This document shows positions 25,326 to 34,428 of a stretch of 64,000 nucleotides of DNA, in pieces; within the stretch, counting starts at the first letter, position 1, and each line of letters opens with the position of its first letter. Below the pieces are notes generated by a model, which ran no database searches, had not been told where the DNA came from, and saw only the letters and a list, made by a program, of their open reading frames with translations. The stretch covers positions 873,001-937,000 of the forward strand of contig NC_017958.1 in assembly GCF_000264455.2 (NCBI RefSeq), given 5' to 3'. The position numbers and the translations under genes were made by a program. The DNA is from Tistrella mobilis KA081020-065 (GTDB taxonomy: Bacteria > Pseudomonadota > Alphaproteobacteria > Tistrellales > Tistrellaceae).

Positions 25326-26245
25326 TCCCCCTCCCCCCGCTGTCGCGGATCCATGGCCGGCATCTGCCCGGTCAGGGCCGGCTGACGGGCGGCAAGGGCC
25401 GCCGCCAGATGATCCATCAGCACCCGCACCCTGGGCGTGTCGCGCAGATCGGGATGGGTCAGGATCCAGAGGTCAAAGCCCAGCCCGTTGAGCGTGCGCA
25501 ACCGCACCAGCCCCGGATCGGCATCGCAGAGATAGCAGGCGAAGAGCCCGAGACCGATGCCGGCCCTGACCGCCTGGATCAGCATGCCGGTATGGTCGGT
25601 GCGCAGCACGACCTGGCTGTCGGGAATATTGGCCGCCACCCAGCGTGCCTGGGGCAGATCCGCCCGCCCTTGGGCATAGGTCACCCAGGGGGCCTCGGCA
25701 AGCGTGGCCTCCGGTGGCAGCGGCAGGCGATCGCGGGCCCCATAGATGCCGTGGACCAGGGTGGCGATCCGCCGGCCGATCAGACTGTCGGGCGGGTTGC
25801 GGCTGATCCGGATCGCGATATCGGTCTCGTGCCTGGCAAGGCTGACGGTTTCATGGGAAATGGCAATCTCGGTGCGGATGCCGGGGTGCAGCCCCCGGAA
25901 CGCCGCCAGCGCCTCGGCCAGCCAGGGCGCCAGTGCGCCGAGTGTCGCGATCCGCACCGTGCCGGTCAGCCGCTGATCACGGCCCGACAGCCGCCGTTCC
26001 AGCGCCACCAGCCGGGTTTCGACCTCCGACGCCTCCTCAAGCAGCTCGCGGCCGGCGGCGGTGAGCGCATAGCCGCCCGGCCCGCGATCGAACAGCCTGA
26101 GCCCGAGCCGCGCCTCGAACCCCGCCATCCGCCGCAGCACCGTCGAATGGCGCACACCCAGGGCCCGGCCGGCCCCCGTCAGGCTGCCGGCGCGGGCGAC
26201 GGCCAGAAACAGCCTCAGATCGTCCCAGTCCATGCCTGCCGCCAT
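25304..26245 (-). CDS. LysR-family transcriptional regulator
   Basis: This is a 313-residue LysR regulator. The DNA-binding part contains MDWDDLRLFLAVARAGSLTG and GVRHSTVLRRMAGFEARLGL; the effector domain includes EIAISHETVSLARHETDIAI. The frame extends to 26284, but the ATG at 26245 is preceded by GGAGG with a spacing of 8, better than the ATG at 26233 (MDWDDL) further in. It is divergent from the SLC13 permease gene with a 136-base spacer, the usual arrangement for a LysR protein and its target. It overlaps the next LysR gene by 22 bases. Confidence 0.9.
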   Translation of the reverse strand: MAAGMDWDDLRLFLAVARAGSLTGAGRALGVRHSTVLRRMAGFEARLGLRLFDRGPGGYALTAAGRELLEEASEVETRLVALERRLSGRDQRLTGTVRIATLGALAPWLAEALAAFRGLHPGIRTEIAISHETVSLARHETDIAIRISRNPPDSLIGRRIATLVHGIYGARDRLPLPPEATLAEAPWVTYAQGRADLPQARWVAANIPDSQVVLRTDHTGMLIQAVRAGIGLGLFACYLCDADPGLVRLRTLNGLGFDLWILTHPDLRDTPRVRVLMDHLAAALAARQPALTGQMPAMDPRQRGEGEWTGSAD

Positions 26246-26381
26246 CCTGCCCGCCTCCGGAAGGTCCAGTCTCCATCTGTGCATTTACGCACAGGGCAGG
26301 TCAAGTTTCAGCGGCTTGCGCGATGGTGTCGAAGGGCAAATTCTCCAGACGTTCCCCGCCGCTCCGGAGACCCGTCCGCCC

Positions 26382-27788
26382 ATGTCCGCCGCCACTGCCC
26401 GCCCGCCGCTCGTCACCGCCCTCATCGCCGGCCTGCTGCTGATCGTGAGCGCAGCCATCCGCCTGCTGCCAGAGGCGGGGATGGCACCGGGCGGTCTGTC
26501 GCCCGCGGCGGCACCTGCGGCGACCCTGGTGGTGATGACCCTCGGCCTCTGGGCAACCGGGCTGCTGCCGGAATCGGTGACCGCACTCGGCTTCTTCACC
26601 ATCGCCATGCTCACCGGGCTGGCGCCGCCGGAGGTGATCTTTTCAGGGCTCACCTCATCGGCCTTCTGGCTGATTTTCTCAGGGCTGGTGATCGGGGTGG
26701 CCGTCCGCCACAGCGGGCTGGGGGCCTGGATCGCCGGCCATCTGGCCCGACGGGTCGGGACCAGCTACCGGGGCGCGCTGCTGGGGGCGCTCGCCTTCGG
26801 CCTGGTCATGGCCTTCCTGATGCCTTCGGCCATGGGGCGGATCGTGCTGATCCTGCCGATCCTGGCGGCGCTGGGGGAACATCTGGGGCATCAGCCGGGT
26901 GACCGCCGGCATGCGGGCATGATGCTGGCGGGGGTGATCGGCACCTTCCTGCCGTCGTTCACCATCCTGCCCGCCAATGTGCCGAACAACATCATGGTCG
27001 GCATCCTGGAAGCGGCAGGTGCGCCCGTGCCCAGCTTCTCCACCTATCTGATGACCAATTTCCCGGTGCTGGGGCTGCTGAAGACGCTGGTCCTGGCCGG
27101 CGTGCTGCTGGCCCTCTACGGCCGCGGCCGGCAGAAGCCGGTGACGCGCCCCGACCGCCCGGCACCGATGACCCGCGACCAGCGCCGGCTGGCCCTGGTG
27201 CTGCTGGTGGCGCTGGGCTTCTGGATGACCGACGCGCTGCACCACATCTCGCCCGCCTGGGTCAGCATGACGGTGGCGGTGATCTGCCTGATCCCGCGCT
27301 TCGCCTTCCTGCCGCCCCGGGCCCTGCAGACGCTCAACATGGAGCCGATCTTCTATGCCGGCGGCGTCATCGGGCTCGGTGCGCTGATCGTGCATGCAGG
27401 GCTCGGCGACTGGCTGGCCGCCGTGCTGCTCGATGCAGTGGGGCTGCAACCGGGAGATGCCGTCGGCAACTTCCTGCGCACCGGCGGGCTGGCGACGGTG
27501 GTGGCACTGGCCACCACCCTGCCCGGCGTGCCCGCCATCCTGACACCGCTCACCGGCGACCTCGCCGCCGCCACCGGCCTTTCCACCCCCGCCGTCCTGG
27601 CGGCGCAGGTGATGGGCTTCTCGACCGTCATCCTGCCCTATCAGGCCCCGCCGCTGATGATGGCGATCCTGATCGGCGGGCTGCCGATCCGCGATGTGGC
27701 GAAGCTCTGCCTGCTGACCGCGATCGTCACCATTCTGGTGCTCTGGCCGTTGCAGGTGCTGTGGCTGCGGGTGATCGGGGTGATCTGA
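26382..27788 (+). CDS. SLC13/DASS-family anion permease
   Basis: The 468-residue membrane protein has about twelve hydrophobic segments. Blocks characteristic of divalent-anion sodium symporters and relatives are LWATGLLPESVTALGFFTIA, LTSSAFWLIFSGLVIGVAVR, FLPSFTILPANVPNNIMVG and GFSTVILPYQAPPLMMAI. The family moves dicarboxylates, citrate, sulfate or related anions with Na+ or H+; the substrate here is unknown. The start at 26382 follows GGAG and begins MSAATARPPLVTALIAG; the longer frame from 26232 overlaps the regulator start and is unlikely. It diverges from a LysR gene that probably controls it and converges on the VOC gene. Confidence 0.85.
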   Translation: MSAATARPPLVTALIAGLLLIVSAAIRLLPEAGMAPGGLSPAAAPAATLVVMTLGLWATGLLPESVTALGFFTIAMLTGLAPPEVIFSGLTSSAFWLIFSGLVIGVAVRHSGLGAWIAGHLARRVGTSYRGALLGALAFGLVMAFLMPSAMGRIVLILPILAALGEHLGHQPGDRRHAGMMLAGVIGTFLPSFTILPANVPNNIMVGILEAAGAPVPSFSTYLMTNFPVLGLLKTLVLAGVLLALYGRGRQKPVTRPDRPAPMTRDQRRLALVLLVALGFWMTDALHHISPAWVSMTVAVICLIPRFAFLPPRALQTLNMEPIFYAGGVIGLGALIVHAGLGDWLAAVLLDAVGLQPGDAVGNFLRTGGLATVVALATTLPGVPAILTPLTGDLAAATGLSTPAVLAAQVMGFSTVILPYQAPPLMMAILIGGLPIRDVAKLCLLTAIVTILVLWPLQVLWLRVIGVI

Positions 27789-27797
27789 CCGGCGCCG

Positions 27798-28172
27798 TCA
27801 GCCGCCGGCCAGCGCATAGACCCTGAGCCGGTGCCCGTCGGGGTCGAGCCCCATGAAGCTGTAACCGAAGCCCTGCTTCATCGGCGCCGCGGCGATGGTG
27901 ACGCCGCGGGCCTGCCAGTCGGCGAAGACCGCATCCACGGCGGCATCATCGGCCATGCGGATGCCGAGTTCCGAGGCACCCGGCGCCGCCGACGGTGCCG
28001 GCACGACCACGGATTGTGCCCAGAGGCCGAGCATCATGCCGCCCTCCAGGGCGAACAGGGCGAAAGCCGGGGACACATCCACCGGGCGGGTGTCGAAGAG
28101 ATCGGCATAAAAGGTGGCACTGGCCGCCGGGTCGGCGACATAGAGCAGCGCATAGCTCGGATGGGTCATCAT
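27798..28172 (-). CDS. VOC-family (glyoxalase/bleomycin resistance-like) protein
   Basis: The 124-residue single-domain protein shows the paired beta-alpha-beta-beta-beta modules of the vicinal-oxygen-chelate superfamily. The first module includes SYALLYVADPAASATFYADL, the second ELGIRMADDAAVDAVFADW, and the end has GYSFMGLDPDGHRLRVYAL. Members are metal enzymes or small-molecule binders; no metal triad can be assigned with confidence, so the activity is not named. It lies between the SLC13 gene (convergent, 9 bases) and rtcB (same strand, 104 bases downstream of the rtcB stop), with a large hairpin in between. Confidence 0.85.
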   Translation of the reverse strand: MMTHPSYALLYVADPAASATFYADLFDTRPVDVSPAFALFALEGGMMLGLWAQSVVVPAPSAAPGASELGIRMADDAAVDAVFADWQARGVTIAAAPMKQGFGYSFMGLDPDGHRLRVYALAGG

Positions 28173-28224
28173 TCCCGCTCCCGTTCGGGCAGCCCCCGAT
28201 GAGCCGCCCTGACGGGATCATGCG

Positions 28225-28259
28225 CCCGGGCTGCTGACAGGGTCTGTCAACAGCCCGGG
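28225..28259 (-). terminator. Hairpin after rtcB, likely transcript end
   Basis: A 9-base-pair stem (CCCGGGCTG with CAGCCCGGG) and a 5-base-pair inner stem (TGACA with TGTCA), split by one mismatch, close a five-base loop. It begins 18 bases after the rtcB stop on the minus strand. No thymine run follows, so it may end transcription with Rho or only protect the 3-prime end. Confidence 0.5.
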
Positions 28260-28276
28260 AAACACCGTCGGACATG

Positions 28277-29518
<1,242 letters not shown>

Positions 29519-29558
29519 CGGGGGTCCCCAACTGCAAAAAGGTAAGTCTGGCGCTCTT

Positions 29559-29574
29559 TGCGAGGTGCGTGCCA
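29559..29574 (-). promoter_or_regulatory. Sigma-54 (-24/-12) promoter of rtcB
   Basis: On the minus strand the sequence reads TGGCACG, CACC, TCGCA. This is the -24 element intact, a correct four-base spacing, and a -12 element with one change from TTGCA. The predicted start is near 29549, about 30 bases before the rtcB ATG. RtcR, encoded divergently, is a sigma-54 activator, so element and activator agree. Confidence 0.85.
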
Positions 29575-29664
29575 GACCGGCCCTGCGCGAGGGAAATCCA
29601 CCCAAGTCCTTGCTTTGTAAAGGCCTGATGGCCAGAGGTCGCACCGGCTGGGCAGAGGCATCCC

Positions 29665-29683
29665 GACCGGATATGATCCGGTC
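29665..29683. promoter_or_regulatory. Candidate RtcR binding site (perfect palindrome)
   Basis: GACCGGAT and ATCCGGTC form a perfect 8-base inverted repeat around ATG (19 bases in all). It lies about 125 bases upstream of the predicted rtcB start point and 31-49 bases upstream of the rtcR start. That is where an enhancer site for a sigma-54 activator, and an autoregulatory site, would be expected. Confidence 0.55.
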
Positions 29684-29713
29684 ATCTCGGAAGTTATACG
29701 TCAGGATAAGGGC

Positions 29714-31321
<1,608 letters not shown>

Positions 31322-31324
31322 CCG

Positions 31325-31774
31325 TCAGGCCGCGTCGGTCGCGCGGGCGAGGCCGAGCAGGCTGGCGATTTCGCAGCGCGGGCGGACAAGATCGGCCAGG
31401 GTGTAGCGGTCCATATGGGCATAGAAGGCTTCGGCCGCTTCGGCCAGCGCACCGCGCAGCACGCAGGCGGGCAGGATGCGGCAATTGCCGTGGGTGTCGA
31501 AGCATTCGAGCAGGGCGCTGTCGCGCTCGGTTTCGCGCAGGACCGCGCCGATGCGGATGTCTTCGGGCGCCTGCCCCAGGCGCAGCCCGCCGCCCTTGCC
31601 ACGCACGGTTTCCAGATAGCCGAGCCGGCCCAGCTGGTGGACCACCTTCATCAGATGGTTGCGCGAGATGTCGTAGGCTTCGGCGATCTGGCTGATGGTG
31701 ACCAGCCGGTCGGGGGCCACCGCCACGAAGATCAGGCTGCGCAGGGCATAGTCGGAAAAGGTGGTCAGGCGCAT
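31325..31774 (-). CDS. nsrR: NsrR-like Rrf2-family transcriptional regulator
   Basis: This 149-residue Rrf2 protein has a winged helix start, [20 protein letters not shown], and recognition region [20 protein letters not shown]. Three cysteines, C91, C98 and C104, in [15 protein letters not shown] match the Fe-S cluster ligands of NsrR (C91/C96/C102 in E. coli), which senses nitric oxide and represses detoxification genes. RirA and IscR have different spacings, so NsrR is preferred. It is a single gene, convergent with rtcR, with a candidate operator in its own promoter region. No NO-detoxification gene is nearby. Confidence 0.85.
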   Translation of the reverse strand: MRLTTFSDYALRSLIFVAVAPDRLVTISQIAEAYDISRNHLMKVVHQLGRLGYLETVRGKGGGLRLGQAPEDIRIGAVLRETERDSALLECFDTHGNCRILPACVLRGALAEAAEAFYAHMDRYTLADLVRPRCEIASLLGLARATDAA

Positions 31775-31822
31775 CGGCGTGCTCCGGTGGCGGCGGTGCC
31801 GGCCCCTCGGGAGCCGCGTTCT

Positions 31823-31845
31823 AAGATATATCCCGAATGCGTCTA
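31823..31845. promoter_or_regulatory. Candidate NsrR operator upstream of nsrR
   Basis: AAGATATAT, five bases, then ATGCGTCTA form an imperfect inverted repeat. Each half matches the NsrR half-site AAGATGCAT (or its complement) at 7 of 9 positions, with spacing near that of known sites. It lies 49-71 bases upstream of the nsrR ATG and suggests autorepression. Confidence 0.45.
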
Positions 31846-31891
31846 TATGCCAGGGGCATCCGGTCCGGGACGCCTCCCCCGGACAATAAGA

Positions 31892-31919
31892 CGCGGCGGC
31901 CGGTTGCCCGGCCGCCGCG
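31892..31919 (-). terminator. Rho-independent terminator of the livK-type gene
   Basis: A perfect 12-base-pair GC stem (31892-31903 with 31908-31919) closes a four-base loop. On the minus strand it is followed by TCTTATTG. It lies 33 bases after the stop of the binding-protein gene. Confidence 0.7.
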
Positions 31920-31951
31920 CTGGTCGTCAGTTCTGTACCCCAAAGGATCGG

Positions 31952-33172
31952 TCAGAGCTTGGGCTCGACGATCTCGCGGGTCTCGACGGTGCCGTTCTTG
32001 AACTCGTAGATCGCGAAGGTGCCGGAGACATCGCCGGCGGCATCGAAATCGAGCGAGCCCGAAGCACCGACATAGTCGATGTCCTTGCCTTCCTTGATCA
32101 GCTTCACCGCCTTTTCCCACTCGCCCGGCAGGATCTTCTCGCCGGGGGCGTTGGCGACGTCGCGGAGCGCGTCGCGGATCTTGGTGCCGTCGGTGGAGCC
32201 GGCCTTCTCCATGGCCAGCGCCAGGACATAGACGGCGTCATAGGTGGTGTCGATATAGGGCTTGGGCGGCAGCTGCTTGAACTTCGCCTCGTAGGCGGTG
32301 CGGAACTTCGCCGCCGCCGGGCTGTCGGCCACGGCTTCCGGCGCGATGCCGACCGTGTCCTTCAGGTATTCCTCGCCGATCGCCTGCGACATTTCGGGCG
32401 CCTTCAGGCCGTCGGAGAAGACGAACTTGGTGAACAGCCCCTCTTCCAGCGCCTGCCGCACCACGGTGCTGCCGTTCTCGGGGTAGGCGATCAGGACCAG
32501 CGCCTCGGCACCGTCCTTGGCGGCGTTGGTCAGTTCGCCGCGATAGGACGCGCTGCCCGGCTCGAAGGCGAGCGAGGCCGCAACCTTGCCGCCACCCTTC
32601 TCGAAGGTCTTGGCGAATTCTTCCGCCAGACCCTGGCCGTAGTCGTTGTTGATGTACATCACCGACACGGTCTTGTAGCCCTCGTTCGCCGCGAGCTGGC
32701 CCATCACCGTGCCCTGCAGCGCATCCGACGGCACCGAGCGGAACAGGAAGTCCTTGTCGTCGAGCGAGGTGATCACCGGCGAGGTCGAAGCCGGCGAAAT
32801 CTGCGGCACCATGCGCGCCGCCGAGACCGTGGTGGCGACCGGGATGGTCACGCCCGACGAGAGCGCGCCGACCATCGCGTTGACACCCGCCACCGAGACC
32901 AGACGCTGCGCCGCGTCCACGCCCGCCTGGGCGTTGGTCTGGGTGTCGGCCACTTCCAGGGCGAGCTTGCCGCCCAGCACGCCGCCCTGCGCGTTGATCT
33001 CTTCCATCGCAAGCTCGGAGCCGGTCACCGAGGCCACGCCATAGGCCTGAAGGTCGCCGGTCAGCGGCATCAGAGCACCGATCTTCGCTCCGGCGGCCCA
33101 GGCCGGCGCCGCAGCGACGATCATCGAGGCGACAACGGCCGCAGTGGCGGTCCGGATCGGATTGAGCTTCAT
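31952..33172 (-). CDS. Branched-chain amino-acid-type ABC substrate-binding protein (LivK-like)
   Basis: This 406-residue periplasmic binding protein has a Sec signal peptide (MKLNPIRTATAAVVAS, cleavage likely after AWA near residue 26). The mature protein has the type I fold landmarks KIGALMPLTGDLQAYGVAS, EINAQGGVLGG, SPASTSPVITSLDD, MYINNDYGQGLAEEF and YDAVYVLALAME. It captures an amino acid or related carboxylic compound for a Liv-type importer; the ligand is unknown. GGGGAAG precedes the ATG. No permease genes adjoin it. The SBP-less livGFHM operon is 8.8 kb away and is a natural partner (inference). It has its own terminator. Confidence 0.92.
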   Translation of the reverse strand: MKLNPIRTATAAVVASMIVAAAPAWAAGAKIGALMPLTGDLQAYGVASVTGSELAMEEINAQGGVLGGKLALEVADTQTNAQAGVDAAQRLVSVAGVNAMVGALSSGVTIPVATTVSAARMVPQISPASTSPVITSLDDKDFLFRSVPSDALQGTVMGQLAANEGYKTVSVMYINNDYGQGLAEEFAKTFEKGGGKVAASLAFEPGSASYRGELTNAAKDGAEALVLIAYPENGSTVVRQALEEGLFTKFVFSDGLKAPEMSQAIGEEYLKDTVGIAPEAVADSPAAAKFRTAYEAKFKQLPPKPYIDTTYDAVYVLALAMEKAGSTDGTKIRDALRDVANAPGEKILPGEWEKAVKLIKEGKDIDYVGASGSLDFDAAGDVSGTFAIYEFKNGTVETREIVEPKL

Positions 33173-33685
33173 CGCTTCCCCATCTTTTTCTGGTTGCGAT
33201 CCAACATCATGCGTCGACGACCCGGGTGCCGCGGCGTCCGGCGGGGGCCTTGGGCGGTCACCTTCGGCAACCGGCCGGCCCGGATCCGACCACCGCGAGC
33301 CGTCGTTCCGGAGCAGAGAGACCCTGCGCCATCTCTCCCGCGCAGGCCACCTGCCCCGGCCTCCCCGGGCTCGGGCTGGGGCCATTATGCACGGCTGGGG
33401 GCGGAACCAGAAGCGGGGAAACTCGCCTTACGCCTGATAGGAAAGCCATGCAGATCGCGCACGGGTCTGGTGCCATGCAGAAGCTGCATTGTTGCAGTGC
33501 GAAATGGACCCCTCCCGAAACCGATCGATCAGGCGTATCTCTAGCTCATCGAAACGACACGATGCGCCGCCGCAGCTCAGGCGCCCCGACCGAGCCCCCC
33601 AAGCACGCAGCCCTGAAAGACCTTCAGGATGCGACCGGTCGAGAGGCCCGGCAGCGAAGACGGCGCAGCCCCTAGGAGACCTGTC
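33173..33685. other. 513-base divergent spacer between livK-like and DUF1127 genes
   Basis: No gene was recognised here. The right half is less GC-rich and contains a perfect inverted repeat ATGCAG-AAG-CTGCAT (33475-33489). It also has a directly repeated GCCATGCAGA (33445-33454 and 33472-33481), then TTGCAG at 33492-33497. These look like regulator sites, but none could be assigned, and no convincing -35/-10 pair was seen for either flanking gene. Confidence 0.35.
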
Positions 33686-33889
33686 ATGACCGCCTTCATC
33701 CCTGGCGTCATCTCGCTGAAGAACGTTGTTGCCCGGATGATCCGGTGGCGCCTTGAGCGTCGGACCTATGCCGAGCTGAAGTCCCTCGACGACCGCATGC
33801 TGGCCGATATCGGCATCTCGCGCGGCGAGATCCGCTCGGTCGCGACCCATGGTCGCCAGGGTCACGAGGTTGCCGGCTACGGCGTGTGA
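33686..33889 (+). CDS. DUF1127 (YjiS-like) small protein
   Basis: This 67-residue protein starts MTAFIPGVISLKNVVARMIR and contains the DUF1127 core WRLERRTYAELKSLDDRMLA followed by DIGISRGEIRSVA. AGGAG sits 7 bases before the ATG. DUF1127 proteins are short, basic and stress-linked. In Rhodobacter sphaeroides one such protein, CcaF1, is encoded immediately upstream of the CcsR sRNAs and is reported to act with RNA. Here too the gene is followed by a long non-coding stretch full of C-rich hairpin loops up to a strong terminator, so it probably heads a combined mRNA-sRNA transcript. Confidence 0.92.
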   Translation: MTAFIPGVISLKNVVARMIRWRLERRTYAELKSLDDRMLADIGISRGEIRSVATHGRQGHEVAGYGV

Positions 33890-33899
33890 TCCAGCGAGC

Positions 33900-34290
33900 C
33901 CGGCTGTGGATATAGCCGGAGATCGCGCCTGAAACAAGCTTCGCATCGGGAGACGTCCTCCCCCGGATCCCGATGCGATAACTGAAGCGTTTCCCCCGCT
34001 TCAGCCTGCCCGGGCCGCTGCCGCCCTCCCTCGGCAACCGGCCCGACCCCAGCCCGGCGTCTGCTGCGCCTCCGCCTGCCCTCCCTCAGGCCCGAGTGCT
34101 GCGCGACGCCGACGGGACCGGTCGTTCCCCACTTGCGACCAGCCCCGCGATGCATCAACGACGGTCCGGCCGCCCTCCCTCGGCCCCACCGTCCGCCCCT
34201 CTCCCCAAGGGGCCGCATCGCCGGGCCGCAAGACGGACCGGTCACCGCATCACGGCCCCGACGCTTCCCCCGTCGGGGCCGTTTTTTTTG
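33900..34290 (+). ncRNA. Array of hairpins with C-rich anti-SD loops (cuckoo/CcsR-type sRNAs)
   Basis: This non-coding stretch between the DUF1127 stop and the next gene folds, by direct reading, into successive stems. H0 33900-33919. H1 33941-33978 has an 11-base-pair perfect stem, loop with CCTCCCCC. H2 33982-34004 has an 8-base-pair stem, loop TTTCCCC. H3 34011-34045 has loop CCCTCCCT. H4 34074-34091 has loop CCCTCCCT. H5 34120-34140 has loop TCCCCACTT. H6 34160-34193 has 6 plus 5 base pairs, loop CCCTCCCT. H7 34195-34213 has loop CTCCCCA. The terminator hairpin at 34252-34282 has loop CTTCCCC. CcsR RNAs of Rhodobacter show CCUCCUCCC loops behind a DUF1127 gene. Such loops can pair with GGGAGG ribosome sites or protein-bound RNA. 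Processing into units is inferred. Confidence 0.75.
34252..34289 (+). terminator. Strong rho-independent terminator of the DUF1127-sRNA transcript
   Basis: A perfect 12-base-pair stem (34252-34263 with 34271-34282) with loop CTTCCCC runs straight into eight thymines (34282-34289). This is the clearest terminator in the window. It lies 363 bases beyond the DUF1127 stop, so it must end a long non-coding transcript. Confidence 0.92.
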
Positions 34291-34428
34291 TCCCGCTCTC
34301 TCTCCTCTCATCGCTTTCCGCATCCCTGCTGATGGAACCCGATCGCCGACGCCGAGGTTGGCATGTCACGGGATCCGCGTCGTTCCTGCGGCCGGCCCGT
34401 TGAGTGCAGTTCAGAGATGGAGAGGGAC

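Noticed and set aside
33226-33675. Plus-strand frames of about 100-150 codons in the livK-DUF1127 spacer
   Set aside because: They are Arg/Pro/Gly-rich without a ribosome site or conserved pattern.
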